17,854 nucleotides of DNA, taken from assembly GCA_029974875.1 (NCBI GenBank), contig JARKQP010000810.1, positions 1-17,854 on the forward strand, written 5' to 3'. The notes under the pieces were generated by a model. It did not search any database. It was not told the DNA's origin and worked only from the letters and a program-made list of their open reading frames with translations. This document shows, one piece after another, positions 7,722-14,650 of the stretch. Each line of letters begins with the position of its first letter. Positions within the stretch are counted from its first letter, which is position 1. The DNA is from Mobilitalea sp. Its GTDB lineage: Bacteria; Bacillota_A; Clostridia; Lachnospirales; Lachnospiraceae. The position numbers and the translations under genes were made by a program.

Positions 7722-8909
7722 TTATTTATTCAAAGCGTCTGTCAGGAAAGCCGGAGCTTTTATATGATATACATCCTCATATGCTTCCAGTATGTTTGAT
7801 CTATCCACACGTTTTGCTGCAACCGCCACATAAGACGGAGCCTCTTTTCCGAGCAATGAATATGCTGCCAGATAAGCTTCTGCAACACCCTGGTCGTAGG
7901 GAAGCTGAGCCCCTAATCCCAGAATATTTCCCTGTGCAATTTCTTTTGCGACATTATTGCCAAGATCAATTGTGCTGAGTAAGATATCATTACGTCCAGC
8001 TGCCCTTAGGGCCGACAGCACGCCCTCACAAGGAACATCCCAGTGGGCAAAAATAGCATCAATATCCGGGTTTTGCGTAATCATTGCATCCCCAACCACG
8101 TCACATGCATTGGGATCTGTAAAGCCCATTTTTGATACAATTTCAATATCGGGGTATTTTTCTGACATAGTTTTTTCAAAAGCTTCCAATCTTTGATTTG
8201 TTACAAAGAAGTCAACATCATAAAAAACCACACCTATTTTTCCTTTGCCATTTAATGCCTCACCAATTAAGTCTGCCGCGATTACACCATTTCCATAGTT
8301 ATCTGCCGAAACACAGCTCACATAGTTTGTACCTGCCGTAAATCCCTTGGGTACGTTATCCATAAATACAATTTTAGTTCCCTGGTCCGCAACTCTTTGG
8401 AATGCATCTGCCGTTGATGTTGCATCCGTTGGAATACTTATTAATATATCAGGCTTTTTTGCCATAATTGTTTCAAGATCGGATACTTGCTGCTCCGGCG
8501 AAAAGTCCGCATCTGTTACAGCCACCACTTCAATTCCAAGTTGGCCAAAGGTATCTTTCAGGCCTTGTAACTGAGAAGCCGCCCAGTCATTTCCACCATA
8601 ATGCAAACTAATTGCAGCCGTATAGCCACTTGCTTTTACTTTTTCAATTTCTTCCTTTGTTAATGTGATTTCAGAAGCCGGAGTTGCCGTTTCTCCATTT
8701 GGACCCGTGGACAGAATTTCGCCTGTTCCGGATTTTGAAGGTTGCGCCGCTCCCGTTGTATCCGTTTTATCTTCTGTTGCTCCTTGTGTTGTTCCTTCCG
8801 TTACATTTGCCACATCCTTACCTTGGTTACCTGCGCTTTTGCCCGGGGAGCATGCCACCAGGCTAACCATAAACCCTGCTAATACAATTGCTAAAATTCC
8901 CTTTTTCAT
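7722..8909 (-). CDS. Sugar-binding lipoprotein of the ABC transporter
   Basis: 395 residues. Residues 1-19 are a lipoprotein signal with lipobox LVAC and lipidated Cys20. Residues 21-80 are a flexible Thr/Gly/Ser/Glu-rich tether, and about 84-395 a ribose-type periplasmic-binding-protein fold (Peripla_BP_4). Likely pocket residues lie in LHYGGNDW (102-109), TDADF, IPTD, NVPKGF and HWDVP. It is tethered outside the membrane and delivers ligand to the permease at 5102-6070. AGGAGG sits a few bases before the ATG, and the gene starts 37 bases after the TIM-barrel gene ends. Its mature domain is the closest visible relative of the C-terminal half of the regulator at 1708-3750. The substrate is unknown; a sugar, glycoside or cyclitol is expected for this fold and neighbourhood. 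Confidence 0.93.
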   Translation of the reverse strand: MKKGILAIVLAGFMVSLVACSPGKSAGNQGKDVANVTEGTTQGATEDKTDTTGAAQPSKSGTGEILSTGPNGETATPASEITLTKEEIEKVKASGYTAAISLHYGGNDWAASQLQGLKDTFGQLGIEVVAVTDADFSPEQQVSDLETIMAKKPDILISIPTDATSTADAFQRVADQGTKIVFMDNVPKGFTAGTNYVSCVSADNYGNGVIAADLIGEALNGKGKIGVVFYDVDFFVTNQRLEAFEKTMSEKYPDIEIVSKMGFTDPNACDVVGDAMITQNPDIDAIFAHWDVPCEGVLSALRAAGRNDILLSTIDLGNNVAKEIAQGNILGLGAQLPYDQGVAEAYLAAYSLLGKEAPSYVAVAAKRVDRSNILEAYEDVYHIKAPAFLTDALNK

Positions 8910-8946
8910 AACTTTCCTCCTATATTTTAATTATTTTTGTTTATAA

Positions 8947-9759
8947 TTAAATCAACTTATCAATCAAGAATTTATAGGATGTTTCACATGCAGTTTTCGG
9001 ATCTCCTGCATATCCATCAACTTCAACCAAGTAATCCCCGGTATATCCCTTTTCTTTAAGAAAATCGATAACTCCGTTGATATCAACCGTTCCTGTTCCA
9101 AGAGGTGCAAAACCATTTTTGTCCAAATCCTTTAGATGTACATAGGAAATACGGTCGTAATATTTACGTACAATTTTAAGCGGACTTCCTCCTCCCGCTG
9201 CTAAATGAGCTAAGTCAGGGCAAATATCGATGCTGGTTAATGAAAATAATTTGTCAATTTGTTCCGGTGATTGGGCCATTGAACCTAAATGAGGATGATA
9301 GCTTGCTTTTATGCCATAGTTTTCAAAAATATCTTTAGCCAAATCAAGACCTTTTGCTAAAAGGGAATAATCTTCCTCCTGTACTCCTTTTGCACGGATT
9401 GCTCCACCGCAGATACCTATGTATTTCACGCCAACCTTCTCAGCCAGCTTCGCCACTCTTTCCATATGGAACATTTCATCTTCCAGCGCATCCTGGTAAA
9501 TAAAATTCGCTCCCACACATACACTCATCATATTGGTGCCGTATTTCGCCAGCATATCCTTTAGCACCTGGATATCGTCTGCATATTTTGTAAGATTGCC
9601 TTCCAATACTTCAATATCTTTAAATCCTACTGCAGCAATTTGTTTTAAAACCTCTTCATCATCACATAATGTTAAGTAACCGATGTCTTTTACGCTTGTC
9701 ACACCACCGCCAGTGCCAACCAATGGTCCAAATCCATTTGTCATATATCCAATTCTCAT
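8947..9759 (-). CDS. TIM-barrel sugar isomerase/epimerase-like enzyme, IolE/AP-endonuclease-2 fold
   Basis: 270 residues, first gene of the five-gene operon. The fold is recognised from the strand-end motifs of the xylose-isomerase-like superfamily: DIEVLEG (Glu53), SYHPHLG (His155, His157), CPDLAHL (Asp182, His185), SYVHLKD (His208, Asp211) and VEVDG (Glu246). These would bind one divalent metal. Relatives include inosose dehydratase (IolE) and the eliminase/hydratase enzymes of levoglucosan and 3-keto-glycoside pathways. With the Gfo/Idh/MocA partners here, an elimination or hydration on a keto-sugar is the best inference; inosose chemistry is the alternative. AAGGAG lies six to seven bases before the ATG. 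The operator 9791-9806 and promoter 9820-9848 lie just upstream. Confidence 0.88.
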   Translation of the reverse strand: MRIGYMTNGFGPLVGTGGGVTSVKDIGYLTLCDDEEVLKQIAAVGFKDIEVLEGNLTKYADDIQVLKDMLAKYGTNMMSVCVGANFIYQDALEDEMFHMERVAKLAEKVGVKYIGICGGAIRAKGVQEEDYSLLAKGLDLAKDIFENYGIKASYHPHLGSMAQSPEQIDKLFSLTSIDICPDLAHLAAGGGSPLKIVRKYYDRISYVHLKDLDKNGFAPLGTGTVDINGVIDFLKEKGYTGDYLVEVDGYAGDPKTACETSYKFLIDKLI

Positions 9760-9790
9760 ATTTTTCTCCTTGTTTGACGAATTTTTCTAT

Positions 9791-9806
9791 ATATTTGCGC
9801 AAATAT
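9791..9806. promoter_or_regulatory. LacI-type operator of the leftward operon
   Basis: A perfect 16-bp palindrome, ATATTTGCGCAAATAT, with the central CG step typical of LacI-family sites. It lies at about +7 to +22 from the predicted leftward start and 32 bases before the ATG at 9759. Binding there would block elongation. The same 16 bases occur at 10051-10066. Confidence 0.85.
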
Positions 9807-9819
9807 TTTTTACACATTT

Positions 9820-9848
9820 ATCTTAACTCATTTATTTATATCTGTCAA
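9820..9848 (-). promoter_or_regulatory. Promoter of the five-gene transport operon
   Basis: Minus-strand TTGACA (9848-9843), a 17-base spacer and TAAGAT (9825-9820). The predicted start near 9813 places the operator directly downstream. Confidence 0.7.
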
Positions 9849-9992
9849 TACCGTTTATAAAGTTTGATAATTGCTGTATATCATGTATATATATTTGTAT
9901 TTATTAGGCTATTATCGCCAATACATTGTGCATTTCTGCTAATTATTCATTTTATAAAATCATCAGGAAAATTTTTACCAATACTCTTTGAT

Positions 9993-10006
9993 TTATAACG
10001 TTTTCT
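9993..10006 (-). promoter_or_regulatory. Weak cre-like (CcpA) site
   Basis: Minus-strand AGAAAACGTTATAA matches 9 of 11 defined positions of the cre consensus TGWAANCGNTNWCA. It ends four bases before the rightward -35 box. Carbon catabolite control would be expected for a sugar operon, but the match is not strong. Confidence 0.3.
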
Positions 10007-10010
10007 CTTC

Positions 10011-10039
10011 TTGACATACTATTCCAAATGAATTATGAT
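10011..10039 (+). promoter_or_regulatory. Promoter of the rightward two-gene operon
   Basis: A consensus TTGACA (10011-10016), a 17-base spacer and TATGAT (10034-10039). The start is expected near 10046, four bases before the operator. Confidence 0.8.
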
Positions 10040-10049
10040 GTATTTATAG

Positions 10050-10067
10050 TATATTTGCGCAAATATA
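10050..10067. promoter_or_regulatory. LacI-type operator of the rightward operon
   Basis: A perfect 18-bp palindrome, TATATTTGCGCAAATATA. Its inner 16 bases are identical to 9791-9806. It sits at about +5 to +22 from the predicted start, the same geometry as on the other side. The leader continues to the strong AAAGGAGG before the ATG at 10154. Confidence 0.85.
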
Positions 10068-10153
10068 GAAAAACATTAATTACTATTGCAATTCATTAAT
10101 TTTATGCTTAAAAGCAAATCATTGCGTTACTTACAAAGTAAAAGGAGGTTTAC

Positions 10154-11068
10154 ATGAAATTAGGATTTATTACCGCAATTCTTGGTGACAGGAATTTCGA
10201 GGAAGTCGTTGATATTGCCGCTTCCATAGGATACGAATGTTTAGAAGTTGCCTGCTGGCCAAAAGAAAAAGCGACTCGCCGCTATGCCGGTGTTACCCAT
10301 ATTGATATTGCAGCATTAACAGAAGAAAAAATTGAATCCATTAAAAATTATAGCAGCAAAAAAAATATTTCTATTTCCTCATTGGCTTATTATCCAAACA
10401 CAATAACAGATGATTTAGAGAAGAGAGAATATCATGTGAAGCATCTTATTGCCATGATAGAGGCAGCTCCAAAGCTTGGAGTTGATACAATCACTACTTT
10501 TATAGGAAGAATACAGAATAAAACTGTGGAAGAGAATTTGGAAATATTTAAAGAGGTATGGACACCGGTCATCGAAACAGCAAGCAGGAACAAAGTAAGA
10601 ATTGCCATTGAAAATTGCCCCATGTTATTTTCCAAAGACCAATGGCCGGGTGGCCAGAACCTAATGACCACTCCAGCCATATGGCGGCAGGCCTTCGCCA
10701 TGATCCAAAGTGACTTTTTTGGTCTCAACTATGACCCTTCCCACTTTGTTTGGCAAAACATGGATTACATTTCCCCGTTATATGAATTCAAGGACAAGAT
10801 ATTCCATGTACATTATAAGGACATTAAAGTATACAAGGATAAGTTAAATGATGTTGGAAGCATGGCTTATCCCCTTGACTATATGTCACCCAAATTACCG
10901 GGTCTCGGTGATGTAAACTGGGGCAGGTTCATATCCGCGTTATCCGATATTGGTTATGACGGATACACTTGTATCGAAATTGAAGACAAAGCTTTCGAAG
11001 GAACAGACAAAAAAATATTAGATTCCTTAAAACTTAGCTATCGCTACATGCGACAATTTGTAATTTAG
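10154..11068 (+). CDS. TIM-barrel sugar isomerase/lyase-like enzyme, second type
   Basis: 304 residues of the xylose-isomerase-like TIM-barrel (AP_endonuc_2) superfamily, clearly different from the 270-residue enzyme at 8947-9759. Metal-site candidates are Glu31 (LEVACW), Glu153 (AIENCPM), Asp194 and His197 (YDPSHFVW), His220 (HVHYKD) and Glu275 (CIEIED). The stretches ENCPM..DQWPGGQN, HYKDIK and PGLGDVNW resemble proteins annotated beside glycoside 3-dehydrogenases. Those include the levoglucosan elimination/hydration enzymes (LgdB type) and 3-keto-glycoside lyases. It is first in a two-gene operon, with the next start 12 bases after its stop. Lyase or hydratase action on a 3-keto-sugar is inferred; isomerase action on a sugar phosphate or inosose cannot be excluded. 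Confidence 0.88.
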   Translation: MKLGFITAILGDRNFEEVVDIAASIGYECLEVACWPKEKATRRYAGVTHIDIAALTEEKIESIKNYSSKKNISISSLAYYPNTITDDLEKREYHVKHLIAMIEAAPKLGVDTITTFIGRIQNKTVEENLEIFKEVWTPVIETASRNKVRIAIENCPMLFSKDQWPGGQNLMTTPAIWRQAFAMIQSDFFGLNYDPSHFVWQNMDYISPLYEFKDKIFHVHYKDIKVYKDKLNDVGSMAYPLDYMSPKLPGLGDVNWGRFISALSDIGYDGYTCIEIEDKAFEGTDKKILDSLKLSYRYMRQFVI

Positions 11069-11080
11069 GAGGGCATTACA

Positions 11081-12256
11081 ATGAAGGAAATTAAGATAGG
11101 ACTAATCGGCGCAGGATTCATGGCAAAAGCACATTCCATCGCATATGCAGGAATGCCAATGTTTTTTTGGCCGGCTCCAGCTATCCCGTATAAGAAAATG
11201 ATTGTAGATATTAATGAAGACATCGCAAAGTCCGCTTGTGCAAAATTTGCTTTTGAAACATACTCAACCGATTGGCATGATATCATAAACGACCCTGAAA
11301 TTGATGTTGTTGATATTTGTACCCCTAACAATGTACACGCTGAAATCGCCATTGCTGCCGCAAAAGCCGGTAAGCATATTTTGTGTGAAAAACCACTCTC
11401 TTTAACTACAGAAGAAGCGAAAGAGATGTACCAGGCTGCAAAGGAAAATAACGTTACAACCCTCGTTGCTTTTAATTACCGCAGGACACCGGCAGTACAA
11501 TTAGCTAAAAAATATATTGAAGAAGGGGCAATCGGAGAAATTTTAGACTTTAGAGGCACTTATTTACAGGATTGGTCAGCAGACCCAAATTCTCCTCTAT
11601 CCTGGAGATTCCAAAAAGAGATCTGCGGAAGCGGCGCTCTCGGCGATATCGGTACCCATGTTGTTGATATGCTGCGGTTCCTATTGGGTGATTTTGATAA
11701 GGTAATGGCGCGCTGTGCGACATACATACCGGAAAGGCCGGTCCAATCAGGACTTGTAGATTCTCTTGGCACTGAAAAAGGAACTGCCCAGTCTCCAAAG
11801 GGTAAGGTCGATGTGGATGATCAATGCTGCTTTATGGTAGAATGCAAAAACGGTTCCTTTGGCACCATCGAAGCAACACGCAATGCCTGGGGACGCAACA
11901 ACTTTATTACATTTGAAATCCATGGAACAAAAGGCTCCCTCGTCTTCAACTATGAGCATCGTGATGAATTACAGGTTTGCTTCGCCGATGATCCCGATGA
12001 CAGACGTGGTTTCCGCAGCGTCTATACAGGACCAAACCATCCCTACGGAGATGCTTTATGGCCAATCCCTGCACTTGGTATCGGTTATACCGAAACTAAA
12101 ATTATAGAGTGCTACGATTTCATTAAAGCCGTTACAGAAGGGACAGAAGCCAGCCCTAACTTCAGGGATGGCTATGCTATCGAATTAATAGCGGAAGCTG
12201 TTTTGAAATCAGCCCAGTCACAGACTTGGATCAAAGTAGGCGATATCGAGGAATAA
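11081..12256 (+). CDS. Gfo/Idh/MocA-family NAD(P)-dependent oxidoreductase, copy 2
   Basis: 391 residues, the same length as its paralogue at 3881-5056. The Rossmann motif reads GAGFMA (10-15), with Ala where the paralogue has Gly. CEKP gives Lys104, and GDIGTH gives Asp189 and His193. A FNYRR stretch (131-135) and the long shared block around WSADPNSPLSWRFQKE line the expected active site. The copies differ at the loop before YRR (three residues shorter here) and around 210-240, where substrate or product specificity may be set. AGGAGG precedes the ATG, 12 bases after the TIM-barrel gene, so the two are co-expressed. In the proposed pathway one copy oxidises the incoming sugar at C3 and the other reduces the freed 3-keto-sugar. 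Which does which is not decidable here. Confidence 0.9.
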   Translation: MKEIKIGLIGAGFMAKAHSIAYAGMPMFFWPAPAIPYKKMIVDINEDIAKSACAKFAFETYSTDWHDIINDPEIDVVDICTPNNVHAEIAIAAAKAGKHILCEKPLSLTTEEAKEMYQAAKENNVTTLVAFNYRRTPAVQLAKKYIEEGAIGEILDFRGTYLQDWSADPNSPLSWRFQKEICGSGALGDIGTHVVDMLRFLLGDFDKVMARCATYIPERPVQSGLVDSLGTEKGTAQSPKGKVDVDDQCCFMVECKNGSFGTIEATRNAWGRNNFITFEIHGTKGSLVFNYEHRDELQVCFADDPDDRRGFRSVYTGPNHPYGDALWPIPALGIGYTETKIIECYDFIKAVTEGTEASPNFRDGYAIELIAEAVLKSAQSQTWIKVGDIEE

Positions 12257-12290
12257 GATAGAGCTTGTAATGGATATCTTCTTCATTTTG

Positions 12291-12358
12291 CCAGGAAAGG
12301 GAATATGGGAGATAAGTGCAGGTGAGGCTGCTCTTATCTCCCGTATTCTCTTTCCTGG
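12291..12358. terminator. Long hairpin between convergent operons
   Basis: Arms 12291-12316 and 12333-12358 form 26 pairs, 24 Watson-Crick and two G-T, around a 16-base loop. Neither side has a clear U-run. It lies 34 bases after the oxidoreductase stop and about 90 bases past the clpP stop, so it may end or protect both messages. Confidence 0.6.
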
Positions 12359-12449
12359 GATTCCCTGTGACAGCCTGAATACCCCAGAATAGCGGAGTCA
12401 TACTGCTTACCCGGTAATAAAATACCCGCTCCGGCTTACCTTCAATACA

Positions 12450-13037
12450 CTAAGCTGACAATATCCTGTCAATCAGGCCATAATCCTTGGCCTGCTGGGC
12501 TGTCATGTAATAATCCCTTTCCATATCTGCCTTAATCCTGTCAATGGGCTGGCCTGTGAGCCTGCTGTATATTTCATTCAACCTTTCCTTCGTTTTGTCA
12601 AGCCATTCACTGTGGATCCTGATATCTGTGGCCTGCCCCTGAAGCCCTCCTGATATGGATGGCTGGTGAATCAGCACCTCACTGTTTTCCAGGGCAAAGC
12701 GCTTCCCCTTTGTCCCCGAGGCCAGGAGCAGGGAGCCCGCACTTCCTGATAAGCCAATGCTGATCGTGGAAACATCACATTTAATATAATTCATAGTATC
12801 CATAATAGCAAACCCGCCTGTTACAGAGCCTCCCGGGCTGTTGATATAAAAATGAATATCCTTATCTTGATCGTCAGCTGCCAGGAAAAGCATCTGGGCT
12901 ATAATTAAGCTGGCGGACTCATCCGTCACTGCACCATTAAGCATAATGATCCTGTCATTCAGCAGCCTTGAAAAAATATCGTAAGAGCGTTCCCCGCGGG
13001 CTGTCTGTTCAATAACCACCGGCACCAAATTACTCAT
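12450..13037 (-). CDS. clpP: ClpP-family serine protease, probable second paralogue
   Basis: 195 residues, normal ClpP length. The catalytic triad is present: Ser99 in GLSGSAGS, His124 in LIHQPS and Asp171 in [20 protein letters not shown] and GTKGKRFAL are family hallmarks. The serine region departs from the usual GMAASMGA, which suggests a divergent paralogue rather than the housekeeping copy. It would form a barrel peptidase fed by a Clp ATPase, but no clpX-type gene is adjacent, whereas housekeeping clpP often sits by tig and clpX. It follows the AraC-type regulator gene by 23 bases, and GGAGG lies nine bases before its ATG, so both come from one transcript. Target substrates are unknown. 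Confidence 0.92.
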   Translation of the reverse strand: MSNLVPVVIEQTARGERSYDIFSRLLNDRIIMLNGAVTDESASLIIAQMLFLAADDQDKDIHFYINSPGGSVTGGFAIMDTMNYIKCDVSTISIGLSGSAGSLLLASGTKGKRFALENSEVLIHQPSISGGLQGQATDIRIHSEWLDKTKERLNEIYSRLTGQPIDRIKADMERDYYMTAQQAKDYGLIDRILSA

Positions 13038-13060
13038 ATATACACACCTCCAAGCTCTAT

Positions 13061-13450
13061 CTACGCAGCCATATCCATGATTTTATTAAAGCAAGCGCTG
13101 GACTTAGTAGCCTCCCCGGCCCTGCCCGTATATGATTTCCGGTATCTCCCCGGCGCCATCCCATAAACCCTCATAAAGGCCCTTGAAAATGCTTCCTGGG
13201 AACCATACTGATATTTTAAGGCAATCTCAATGATGGGTTGGTCAGTCCGGATAAGCTCCTGGGATGCCTTTTCCATCCTCCGCCTGTTAATATATTTGGT
13301 TACGGATTCACCTGTTATTTTGCTAAACAGCCTGTGGTAATAGTATTTGGACAGATTGGCTTTTTCAGCGAGAACCTCAAGGCTGATCTTATCCTCCAGG
13401 TTCTCCTCAATGTATCGGACGGAGTCCTTCATCTGTGAACAATAATCCAT
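13061..13450 (-). CDS. Short AraC-family DNA-binding protein, MarA/SoxS size
   Basis: 129 residues containing only the double helix-turn-helix domain, with no separate ligand-binding domain. The first HTH is at about 22-47 ([21 protein letters not shown]), and the second, with the AraC signature, at about 72-106 ([20 protein letters not shown], then [10 protein letters not shown]). Residues 107-129 are a loose tail. In this size class (MarA, SoxS, Rob-like) activity is usually set by protein level. Co-transcription with a ClpP protease is therefore notable. AAAGGAG sits seven bases before the ATG. A minus-strand TATAAT at 13485-13480 is the likely -10. Its targets are not visible here. Confidence 0.88.
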   Translation of the reverse strand: MDYCSQMKDSVRYIEENLEDKISLEVLAEKANLSKYYYHRLFSKITGESVTKYINRRRMEKASQELIRTDQPIIEIALKYQYGSQEAFSRAFMRVYGMAPGRYRKSYTGRAGEATKSSACFNKIMDMAA

Positions 13451-13479
13451 ACGCTTTCTCCTTTCGAGAGGATACCTAT

Positions 13480-13485
13480 ATTATA
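13480..13485 (-). promoter_or_regulatory. Likely -10 box of the araC-type/clpP operon
   Basis: A consensus TATAAT on the minus strand, 30 bases before the ATG at 13450. No recognisable -35 lies at the right distance, so an activator may be required. Confidence 0.4.
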
Positions 13486-13544
13486 TACTTAATTAGGAAT
13501 TTGTTCTTGATAATTTTTGCTCTTTTTATGTAACCAGAAAAAAC

Positions 13545-13592
13545 ATCCCAGTGCATTAACGCAGCAGGATATCTGCATTAATGCACTGGGAT
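13545..13592 (-). terminator. Rho-independent terminator of pflA
   Basis: Arms 13545-13564 and 13573-13592 pair at 19 of 20 positions with an eight-base loop. On the minus strand the stem is followed at once by GTTTTTTC. It separates pflA from the araC-type/clpP operon. Confidence 0.88.
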
Positions 13593-13660
13593 ACTTAAGC
13601 CTAACATATCTTCTGATTTATCTTAAAATTGTATGCCCGGAAATCTTAACTGCCGCCATT

Positions 13661-14401
13661 CTATATATTAGCGGATACCGTTTTCCCGTTCGTTTCAAAA
13701 ATAGCCTTGACCTCGGATAATAGCTCCTTGCTCGGCTCCGGGGTATCTGATAATTGATAGTCCAGCCCAAGCTCCTTCCACTTAAACTCTCCCATCTTAT
13801 GAAAGCCAAGCAATTCTATCTTTTCAACATTAGGATATTGGTCCAGGTGGGCAGAAAGTCCCCTGATAGCCTCCAGATTATCGGTCAGCCCGGGAACCAA
13901 TACATACCTGAGCCATGTCCTGATCTCCTTTTCCCTTAGATAATCCAACAGCTTCAGTGTGGGGGACAAGGGCACTCCAGTAACCTTTTTATACACCCTC
14001 GGGTCATAATTTTTAATATCCAGAAGTACAATATCCGTATATTCTAATACTTCCTTCACATAATCATTCCATATAAAGCCGGAGGTATCGATTGCTACCG
14101 ATATGTTGTAGGGCTTTAGCAGCCTACAGACCTCAAGGATAAATTCCGCCTGCAGCAGGGGCTCCCCTCCTGTAAAGGTCACACCTCCATCCGAAAATTT
14201 CATATAGGATTTATATTTCATGATTTCATTTACCAATTGCTCCGGCTCATATTCCGTCCCCTTATGAACCTCCCAGGTATCAGGATTATGGCAGAACTGG
14301 CACCGCAATGGACATCCCTGCAGGAACACCACAAACCGGATACCGGGTCCATCCACGGTTCCAAAGCTTTCCAGGGAATGAATCCTTCCTTTGACACTCA
14401 T
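13661..14401 (-). CDS. pflA: Pyruvate formate-lyase activating enzyme
   Basis: 246 residues, the usual length for PflA. It is a radical SAM enzyme that uses a [4Fe-4S] cluster and S-adenosylmethionine to put the glycyl radical on PflB. The cluster cysteines are Cys30, Cys34 and Cys37 in CPLRCQFCHNPDTW. SFGTVDGPGIRFVVFLQGC is the family's N-terminal signature, and GGVTFTGGEPLLQ the SAM-binding GGE region near 72-84. Here it lies 249 bases downstream of pflB on the same strand, the usual gene order. The start at 14401 has only a weak GGTGGT/AAAGG ribosome binding site. Transcription may come from pflB or from a promoter at 14560-14568. The gene ends at the strong terminator 13545-13592. Confidence 0.95.
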   Translation of the reverse strand: MSVKGRIHSLESFGTVDGPGIRFVVFLQGCPLRCQFCHNPDTWEVHKGTEYEPEQLVNEIMKYKSYMKFSDGGVTFTGGEPLLQAEFILEVCRLLKPYNISVAIDTSGFIWNDYVKEVLEYTDIVLLDIKNYDPRVYKKVTGVPLSPTLKLLDYLREKEIRTWLRYVLVPGLTDNLEAIRGLSAHLDQYPNVEKIELLGFHKMGEFKWKELGLDYQLSDTPEPSKELLSEVKAIFETNGKTVSANI

Positions 14402-14538
14402 AACACCACCAACCTTTCCATGTTATATTATATAACAGATTGTATCATAGTACAGCCATTGACATTTTATATATCATGTAAAAACCACATGATATGGCAA
14501 TTCGTGCCAAGGATGCGCACTCTGCTCCGCTCCGGCGC

Positions 14539-14570
14539 TATGATATAATATCTGGCGACATTATATCATA
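14539..14570 (-). promoter_or_regulatory. AT-rich stem carrying an extended -10, possible pflA promoter
   Basis: Arms 14539-14549 and 14560-14570 are perfectly complementary (11 pairs, ten-base loop). The minus strand holds TGATATAAT (14568-14560), an extended -10. No clear -35 is present. A second inverted repeat lies at 14471-14479 and 14487-14495. Either could be an operator or promoter for separate pflA expression. Confidence 0.35.
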
Positions 14571-14602
14571 AGCACAACCAAAAAGTTGTCCTTTACACCA
14601 GA

Positions 14603-14644
14603 TAAGCTGTTGCAATACCATATTCCTGGCATTGCAACAGCTTA
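14603..14644 (-). terminator. Hairpin directly after pflB
   Basis: Arms 14603-14616 and 14631-14644 pair perfectly (14 bp) around a 14-base loop, six bases past the pflB stop. No U-run follows, so this is more likely an mRNA-stabilising stem or leaky terminator that sets the pflB to pflA ratio. Confidence 0.5.
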
Positions 14645-14650
14645 CATTAA

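Larger units (their letters stand above)
9760..10153. other. Divergent control region between the two operons
   Basis: 394 AT-rich bases with no gene. It holds two divergent sigma-A promoters (9848-9820 leftward, 10011-10039 rightward), an identical 16-bp palindromic operator just downstream of each, a weak cre-like site at 9993-10006, and the ribosome binding sites of both first genes. I see nothing distinct in 9850-9990. Confidence 0.85.

Noticed and set aside
8947..11068. C-glycoside deglycosylase system (DgpA/B/C type)
   Set aside because: A dehydrogenase and a TIM-barrel protein are present, but the small partner subunit required by that enzyme is not. The four-enzyme reading needs fewer missing parts.
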